From positions 1-43,622 of IMG/VR virus record IMGVR_UViG_3300030331_001665: DNA of 43,622 nt; one strand, written 5' to 3'. Source of the stretch: a virus. Below are positions 38,164 to 43,622 of this stretch, piece after piece. Positions within the stretch are counted from its first letter, which is position 1, and the number at the start of each line of letters is the position of its first letter. Position numbers and translations under genes: made by a program. A model generated the notes under the pieces. It worked only from the letters and a program-made list of their open reading frames with translations, ran no database searches and had not been told where the DNA came from.

Positions 38164-41100
38164 ATGTTACCACTTAGTACTGGAAATACGCAAGGATGTA
38201 AACCTATATCATCTAATTGTGTTGTATGGCAAGGTCCAGATTTAAATTGTATTAATGTTTGCAACGGTGATACTATTAGCATTGTTGTTGCAAAAATGGC
38301 TGAATTAATTTGTACATTAATTGATACAGGTATAGATGCTTCTTTTGATATAAGTGGTATAAATCAAAATTGTTATGTTCAGTATCAAGAACCTGGACAA
38401 GATCTAACAGAAATTATTAATAATATTATACAAACAACTTGTAATAATATTGGTAATATAACTAATCTACAAAATACATTAAATGTTTTAATTGAAGATA
38501 TTGATGATCTTGAACTAGAACAAGGGCCACAAGGACCTCAAGGGCCCCCAGGAGAAGCTGGAGCAGCTGGAGAAGCTGGAGCACCTGGTAGTATTATAAC
38601 AAATATAGTTGATAACGGTAATGGAACATTTACTATTACATATCAAACTGGTGAAACAATTGTAACTAACACTATTGAAACTATACCTGGTTTACCAGGA
38701 GAAGATGGAGGACCTGGAGAACAAGGACCCCCAGGACTTCCTGGTAATATAAAAGTAACATTACCTAAATGTTTTATATCTGAAGTAGGTACATTAACAG
38801 ATAATCTTAATAACATAACAATAGGTGATAATGGCACAATGCTTCTTCAAGCACAAGATGCATTAGGAAATGAAATAACAGGTGCATACACTGAATCTTT
38901 TATTGAAGCAGATGGTACTACAACAGAATATACTTATAGTGGTTGGGCAGATTTAGTGACACAAAAACTTTGTTGTTTATTAGATGACTCACGTTGTTCT
39001 AGTGGAACTACTAGTACATCCACAGATGTTTTACTTACTCCAAATTCAGATAGAGTTGTTAGAAACTTACCAATTATAACACAACTTAAAAATAGAATAG
39101 TTGCAGTAGAAAGAAAAGGAGCATCAGTATATACACCACCTAAGATTTTAGCAAGATATGTAACAAATAAAGTTGGACAACGTGTAGAAATGCATGAGTT
39201 ATTATCAGCTTTAGAAATGGATTATGGTAGTTTAAGAAATGCAATAGGTTCTAGCTCAGAAGTATTAAAAGCTTCTAGACAACAGTGTATTAACTTATCT
39301 GCTGAATCTCGTTTAAGTGGTAATGGTGTAATGTCAACATTACCAGGTTGGAATTCTGCACCTAAAAATTTATCAGAAGCTTTTAGTAATGCTTGGAAGA
39401 CAATTTGTGATATGAGAAAAGCAGTTGCTACATTGCAAACAAGTGTAACACCAACTGGTTGTTCAGGTTTTGTTTATGATCCTAAGTTAAGTTTAACAAA
39501 AGATGGTACAGGAAATATAAATGGGATTAAATTTTTATTTACATCTATGACAATTCCTGAAGGTTACACGGATTCTAATAAAGTAAAAGGTACTAAAATT
39601 ACTGTAGAAGACTCTTCTCTTAATACTGTAGTTAAATTTGCTAACATTACTAATTTATCTACTAGTGCTACTGGTTTTACAATTGGTAATTTAGCTACAT
39701 CAGGTTTAGATATAACTAGTAATTTTAAAATTAAAATAGAATTTGCATTTACAGATGGATCTAATTTATGTGAACGTATAATGGACTTTACTTTAGAAAA
39801 TACATCTGCTTGTCCTACAGTTACATTATTAACTACAGGTGAAACAGCTATTACATATTCTGTAACTGGTCTAAGCACTACATCTAAATCTACTTATGAA
39901 GTTATTGTTGAAGATCAAGCAGGAAGTACAATATCTAAACAAACTATTAGTTCTCCTTCACAAACTTCTACAACTGGAAAAGCTTCTAATTTAGTTGCAG
40001 GAACAACATATGATATATATGTTAAAACAACATCTTTATCTGGAAATATTTCAACTTGTAGTAAAACTACATTTACAACTTCAGCTCCGGTGTGTACATC
40101 ATATTCATATACATCAACAGATTATAAAACAGCAATAGCTGATGTAGGATCTACAAAAATAACTTTAGCTACATATAAAAGTGGTACAACAGTAACTGCA
40201 TGGATAGTTGGTTTTAGTCCTGAAACAGGATTACCATGTGTATATAAAGGAACAGATAGTTCAGAAACAGGTGTAGATGATACATTTGTTCTCAATTCTA
40301 CATCTATAAGTGATAATCCTACAACAAGTATTAACTGTGGAAATGTTGCATACCCTGCAAGCGGTATGACTACATTAATGAATTCTAATGAAAATGGTTG
40401 GCAATATTTAGATGCAATTAAGAAAGATGGCCGTACAAATTATTATATTTATGCACTAGCTAATACAGCAAATAAAAGTATAGATCAAGTAGTATTTTGT
40501 TGTGATTGTAAACCTTCTTATGTAAGAACTAAATATGGGGATACTTCAAGTATAGCAAAATCAGAAGCATATTCTCCTGATAGACACTCTTGGTATGTTG
40601 TTGCAAATAAAACTTTAAGAATACCAATTGATATAGTTGGATATTCACAACAAACAGCTGCAATAAAATGGAATGCAACTTCTACTTTAGGAGGTGCAAC
40701 ATCTTTTGTTTTACCGACAGATACAGCTTATGATAGTAGTTTAGGTGGTACTGTTCAATTAAATTATACTCCTTCTGCATCAAGACCTATTGGAGGAATT
40801 GATTCTGTAGAAGTATATGCAGAAACAGACTGCACGGTAGGTAATCCAGGTAATAGAACTGTTAATACTATAACTATTCCTATAAATGATGCGGCTACAA
40901 TAAATCAAGGTAATACTGATATTACAGTATTTATAGATACAAATGTAGTATCAGAAGATGAAGCTACAGTAATTAAAACAGAAATAGATAGAGTAAAAAC
41001 AGATATTCAAGATAACTGTCCTGATTGGTCAGGTGTTATAAACTATGTACCTGTAGGTGGTAGTAATTCTGGAGATTATTTAGATTACACTAAAGCAATG

Positions 41101-42180
41101 GTTGATATGAAAGCTGGTGGGTCTGGTAGTATAACAGTTGCAAGTGGTTATACTTCAGTTAAAAGTTTACCTTCTTACTGGGCAGCAGGATCATCTGCTG
41201 GTATTCCTAGTAGTGTATATTTAATTTGTTTTATTGGTGATGTAAATTCTAAAGGTAATTATGGAGGTGCAAACTTATCTCAAGGGTGGGGAGTACAACC
41301 TACTGCTAAGTATCAAAAAAATTATGATGAATTACTAGATATATTATATGTAAATGGAACAGCTAGAACTACATGGGGAAGTGATCAAGGTTGTACATAT
41401 AAAAAGTTTACTTTAAACCAAATTCTTGTTCCTTTAGTATCTGGATCACAAGATGGAAGTGCTGCAACAGTATTACAAACAGCCGGTGCTTTAACAGGAA
41501 CAGTTCTTTCAGAAACAGGATTTAAAGGATTCCCTGCAGGAAGTGTTAAAAATCCAATTAATTTAAATGATTATATGGGACCAAACGCTTCTCAAATGGT
41601 TCCTTATAATGGAACTACTGTTGGTGCATCAAATACTATAATTGGTTTATATAACTATGGATTTAGGGTTTTACCTTTTATTGATAAAAGTTATTTAGAA
41701 AGTGATTCTAATGCTCACTCTGCAGGTGATCAAATAGAATTTTTAGGTAATGCTATTAAACGTGTAACAGGTGTTGATAGTTCTGGTATGGGGATATCTA
41801 CAGATGTAACTTGTCCTACAGGAACTGATAGTATTCAACTTATGACAGGAACACTTAATGGAGCTACAGTTTCAACTTATGGAACTGATCCAAGTGATAC
41901 TACAAATTGTACTAAGGCTGGATCATATTCTGTTACTGCAAGTAATACTGTACCATTATATAATTCAACCGGAATTGAATTTGATCCATCAGTTCCTGCA
42001 TATTTAACTATATCAGGAGGAAATGCTGGAGCAGTTTCTGCACAACCAGTTGATGGTGCATATTACGCACAACAAGGTGCTGCTAGTACAAATGCAGTAA
42101 GAAGAGTTGCTCAGTATGATAGAGATGGTATTACTACTGGTAAGTATTGGGTTAATGCTAAAGCTGTAACAGATTGTTAA
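38164..42180 (+). CDS. Large multidomain tail fibre/adhesin: collagen-like, FN3-like and VWA-like parts
   Basis: The protein has 1338 residues. Residues 1-120 carry SNCVVWQGPDLNCINVCNGD and a helical stem, as in crAss-like fibre N-termini. Two collagen-like blocks follow at about 121-142 (seven G-X-Y triplets, GPQGPQGPPGEAG...) and 176-193 (six, GLPGEDGGPGEQGPP), separated by a small beta domain. A fibronectin-III-like region lies at about 545-640 (TAITYSVTGLS, TYDIYVKTTS). From about 915, DITVFIDTNVVSEDEATVIK starts a 250-residue VWA-like domain. This suits a long surface fibre that binds a glycan or protein receptor. The fold assignments are by eye. Confidence 0.68.
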   Translation: MLPLSTGNTQGCKPISSNCVVWQGPDLNCINVCNGDTISIVVAKMAELICTLIDTGIDASFDISGINQNCYVQYQEPGQDLTEIINNIIQTTCNNIGNITNLQNTLNVLIEDIDDLELEQGPQGPQGPPGEAGAAGEAGAPGSIITNIVDNGNGTFTITYQTGETIVTNTIETIPGLPGEDGGPGEQGPPGLPGNIKVTLPKCFISEVGTLTDNLNNITIGDNGTMLLQAQDALGNEITGAYTESFIEADGTTTEYTYSGWADLVTQKLCCLLDDSRCSSGTTSTSTDVLLTPNSDRVVRNLPIITQLKNRIVAVERKGASVYTPPKILARYVTNKVGQRVEMHELLSALEMDYGSLRNAIGSSSEVLKASRQQCINLSAESRLSGNGVMSTLPGWNSAPKNLSEAFSNAWKTICDMRKAVATLQTSVTPTGCSGFVYDPKLSLTKDGTGNINGIKFLFTSMTIPEGYTDSNKVKGTKITVEDSSLNTVVKFANITNLSTSATGFTIGNLATSGLDITSNFKIKIEFAFTDGSNLCERIMDFTLENTSACPTVTLLTTGETAITYSVTGLSTTSKSTYEVIVEDQAGSTISKQTISSPSQTSTTGKASNLVAGTTYDIYVKTTSLSGNISTCSKTTFTTSAPVCTSYSYTSTDYKTAIADVGSTKITLATYKSGTTVTAWIVGFSPETGLPCVYKGTDSSETGVDDTFVLNSTSISDNPTTSINCGNVAYPASGMTTLMNSNENGWQYLDAIKKDGRTNYYIYALANTANKSIDQVVFCCDCKPSYVRTKYGDTSSIAKSEAYSPDRHSWYVVANKTLRIPIDIVGYSQQTAAIKWNATSTLGGATSFVLPTDTAYDSSLGGTVQLNYTPSASRPIGGIDSVEVYAETDCTVGNPGNRTVNTITIPINDAATINQGNTDITVFIDTNVVSEDEATVIKTEIDRVKTDIQDNCPDWSGVINYVPVGGSNSGDYLDYTKAMVDMKAGGSGSITVASGYTSVKSLPSYWAAGSSAGIPSSVYLICFIGDVNSKGNYGGANLSQGWGVQPTAKYQKNYDELLDILYVNGTARTTWGSDQGCTYKKFTLNQILVPLVSGSQDGSAATVLQTAGALTGTVLSETGFKGFPAGSVKNPINLNDYMGPNASQMVPYNGTTVGASNTIIGLYNYGFRVLPFIDKSYLESDSNAHSAGDQIEFLGNAIKRVTGVDSSGMGISTDVTCPTGTDSIQLMTGTLNGATVSTYGTDPSDTTNCTKAGSYSVTASNTVPLYNSTGIEFDPSVPAYLTISGGNAGAVSAQPVDGAYYAQQGAASTNAVRRVAQYDRDGITTGKYWVNAKAVTDC

Positions 42181-42198
42181 TAATTAAAAAATAAAGAA

Positions 42199-42828
42199 AT
42201 GGCTTGTCAAAAATGTGCTTCTAATCAATCTACTTCTTGTTCTTGTCAAGGAACAAGTTACACTATACCTACAAATGCAGTGTATGGAGACTCAACTTGT
42301 AAGTTACCTGCAGAGCCTTGTGAAAGTATTACATGTAGTGAGTGTGTAAGACATTGCCATCAAGAAGATAAATGGTGTGTAAAGTATCCTACTGTTACAG
42401 GGGCTGTTGAATTATGTATGAGAAGGGGAGAAAGATTAGATCAGTTTTTACAAAAAATTGCTTTAGCTAGTTCTAATGCTGCAGTATATCCTTTTGCAGT
42501 TAAAAACTTTTTTGTAGATAATTTAACAGGAGGTCCTAATCCTACAATTAAGTTTATATGGTTTGATTTTGAACCAGCAGTTACAGATATAAAATTATTG
42601 TATGCTCCTGAAGGATCTGGAGATTTTCAAACAATACCTGCATTTGCAAATATAAATCCTTTATTAAATAATACATTTACTGTTGATAGTACTATGATTC
42701 CTTTAACACCTGGAACAACATATAAATTTAAATTATCAACAAGTACATTTGGAAACACAGTTGGTGCTGAAGAAGCTGTATATGAAAGCGTAGCATCAGT
42801 TCAGCTTACTGTAACTATCCCAGCATAG
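42199..42828 (+). CDS. Cys-rich tail-fibre companion protein
   Basis: The protein has 209 residues. The first 70 residues are cysteine-rich (CQKCASNQSTSCSCQGTSYT, ESITCSECVRHCHQEDKWCV), suggesting disulfide knots or metal binding. Next come a helix GERLDQFLQKIALASSN and an FN3-like domain (TIKFIWFDFEPAVTDIKLLY, TPGTTYKFKLSTSTF). It follows the large fibre gene by 18 nt and ends just before two hairpin terminators. It may assemble with or cap the fibre. Similar Cys-rich N-termini occur, from memory, in crAss-like tail genes. Confidence 0.62.
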   Translation: MACQKCASNQSTSCSCQGTSYTIPTNAVYGDSTCKLPAEPCESITCSECVRHCHQEDKWCVKYPTVTGAVELCMRRGERLDQFLQKIALASSNAAVYPFAVKNFFVDNLTGGPNPTIKFIWFDFEPAVTDIKLLYAPEGSGDFQTIPAFANINPLLNNTFTVDSTMIPLTPGTTYKFKLSTSTFGNTVGAEEAVYESVASVQLTVTIPA

Positions 42829-42835
42829 CGAGGAC

Positions 42836-42864
42836 GTAGAGTTTTTTTGTTGGTTTTACTCTAC
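42836..42864 (+). terminator. First of two tandem hairpins after the fibre unit
   Basis: GTAGAG (42836-42841) pairs with CTCTAC (42859-42864) around a T-rich loop. It lies 8 nt after the stop of the Cys-rich gene. Weak alone, it may assist the strong terminator next to it. Confidence 0.35.
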
Positions 42865-42874
42865 TAAATACGCT

Positions 42875-42909
42875 AGAGCCCTAGATATTCATCTGGGGCT
42901 CTTTTTTTT
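42875..42909 (+). terminator. Strong intrinsic terminator of the fibre unit
   Basis: AGAGCCCTAGAT (42875-42886) pairs with ATCTGGGGCTCT (42891-42902), a 12-bp stem with one wobble and a 4-nt loop, followed by a run of seven T. Confidence 0.9.
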
Positions 42910-42915
42910 ATTAAC

Positions 42916-42932
42916 AATTTTTTATATATTAG
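42916..42932 (+). promoter_or_regulatory. TATATTA-type promoter before the metallophosphoesterase
   Basis: AATTTTTTATATATTAGC lies directly after the strong terminator and about 26 nt before the ATG at 42958. It is the member closest to TAnnTTTG (TATATTAG). Confidence 0.5.
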
Positions 42933-42957
42933 CAACACTAATTAATATAGCTATCTT

Positions 42958-43622
42958 ATGAGTTTAAAAGAAAAAGTAAAAAATGCTTTAAAATGGAAAA
43001 AAAATTCAGAGTATTGTGCAGAAAGATTAGGAATAACAGAAGAGGAATTTGATAAAATAAAAAAAGAAATATATGCAGAAGAAAGAGAAAAGAAAAAAGA
43101 AGAAAAAGACATGGGATATGTTACAGATGATTGTACATCATCATATGACATTGAAAAAGGTCAAGGAAAGATTACTGGAATCTCAAATACAGAACCTAAA
43201 TCTGCTGAAGAAATTATACAAATATTAAATATTGATACAACACAATGGAAGTTGTCACAATATTGGAATAAACAAATGTCAGATCACTGGCGTATATCAG
43301 CTTTAATTACAAAACTTAAAAATAATGATACAGCTCACATAGAGCAACTGCTTGAAAAATGGCAGCCTAAGAAGTTTACACCAGTTAAAAGGATTAAAAG
43401 TCAAGGTAAAAAAGATGTGTGTGCTATATTATCATTACAAGATATTCATTTTGGTAAACAAGGAAATGAAACTATAGATAAAGATTTTGAGGAAACTATT
43501 ATGGATCTTGTAGAAAGAGCGCACAGTAGTCACAATCTTAAAAAAATATTTTATGTAGTGGGAGGAGATCTCATGAATATGGATACATGGGGTGGAACAA
43601 CTACTAGTGGCACACCTTTAGA
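42958..43622 (+). CDS. Phage metallophosphoesterase with N-terminal helix-turn-helix (partial)
   Basis: About 221 codons from the ATG at 42958 run off the window. The N-terminal 45 residues (NALKWKKNSEYCAERLGITE) and another segment (SAEEIIQILNIDTTQWKLSQ) look like helix-turn-helix modules. Near 155-165 lies ILSLQDIHFGK, the D-x-H metal motif, and near 198-208 VVGGDLMNMD, the GD/N motif of calcineurin-type phosphoesterases. The THxxGTP-like end (GGTTTSGTPL) matches a family I recall in many phages, of debated role, possibly nucleic-acid repair or turnover. The right end is missing, so the later motifs cannot be seen. Confidence 0.7.
   Translation, partial: MSLKEKVKNALKWKKNSEYCAERLGITEEEFDKIKKEIYAEEREKKKEEKDMGYVTDDCTSSYDIEKGQGKITGISNTEPKSAEEIIQILNIDTTQWKLSQYWNKQMSDHWRISALITKLKNNDTAHIEQLLEKWQPKKFTPVKRIKSQGKKDVCAILSLQDIHFGKQGNETIDKDFEETIMDLVERAHSSHNLKKIFYVVGGDLMNMDTWGGTTTSGTPL

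Noticed and set aside
38164-42180. Diversity-generating retroelement acting on the large fibre
   Set aside because: No reverse transcriptase gene and no adenine-rich template/variable repeat pair was found in the window.
1-43622. CRISPR array
   Set aside because: No regularly spaced identical repeats with similar-length spacers were seen; the switch repeats are only three and irregularly spaced.
1-43622. Stop-codon reassignment as in some crAss-like phages
   Set aside because: TAG ends several clear genes (for example 34381 and 42828) and TGA also ends genes, with normal full-length proteins throughout.

Overview
The window is one continuous stretch of a dsDNA tailed-phage genome. It is AT-rich, gene-dense and very probably infects a Bacteroidetes (flavobacterial) host. 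Host evidence seen in the sequence: several intergenic regions carry exact matches to the Bacteroidetes -7 box TAnnTTTG; start codons are preceded by A/T-rich stretches such as AATTAAAATT instead of Shine-Dalgarno motifs; and the one secreted protein has a signal peptide ending SFAQ, a common flavobacterial form. The packaging and virion genes (large terminase, 916-aa portal, acidic scaffold candidate, 549-aa major capsid protein, connector, fibre proteins), an HU/IHF-like protein and a PD-(D/E)XK nuclease resemble the crAss-like (Crassvirales-type) podophages and their marine relatives. This is recognition from memory, not a search. No sheath or tape-measure gene is seen, which fits a short tail. 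TAG, TGA and TAA are all used as ordinary stops, so I see no stop-codon recoding.

Layout. Bases 1-10.6 kb hold a leftward replication and early module: DnaG-type primase (cut by the window edge), an SSB-like protein, a RecA-fold Sak4-like ATPase, a short DnaB-type helicase, a protein with a DnaA domain-IV-like helix-turn-helix, a possible NinB-like protein, a nested set of tiny genes, a secreted His-rich protein, an SF2 helicase, an HNH protein and a second acidic-tailed protein. One lone rightward gene (4912-5409) sits in this block behind its own divergent promoter. Bases 10.6-12.86 kb are a switch region, mostly non-coding, with two small leftward genes, three copies of a 15-30 nt repeat, many inverted repeats, a candidate small RNA, and the promoter and 5' hairpin of the first rightward gene.

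From 12.86 kb all genes run rightward. First comes a strongly controlled single small gene, then an acidic protein, a staphylococcal-nuclease-like protein, and six tiny Lys/Arg-rich proteins plus one more tiny basic protein, several coupled by TAATG. A holin-like protein, three tail-fibre or virion surface proteins, an endolysin-like YkuD-fold protein, and a packaging block (HU/IHF-like, Zn protein, PD-(D/E)XK nuclease, GroES-like co-chaperonin, TerL, portal) follow. The head and tail genes follow, ending in a 1338-aa collagen-like/FN3/VWA-like fibre and a metallophosphoesterase cut by the right edge.

Late genes are arranged as short transcription units. Strong hairpin terminators lie at 31499, 35735 and 42875, and a recurring T-rich motif with a TATATTA core lies upstream of five late genes and of the candidate RNA. 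The most unusual material is the structured switch region, the polybasic small-protein operon, the phage GroES, the DnaA-like domain beside a minimal DnaB, and two proteins that share an acidic tail ending FEL.
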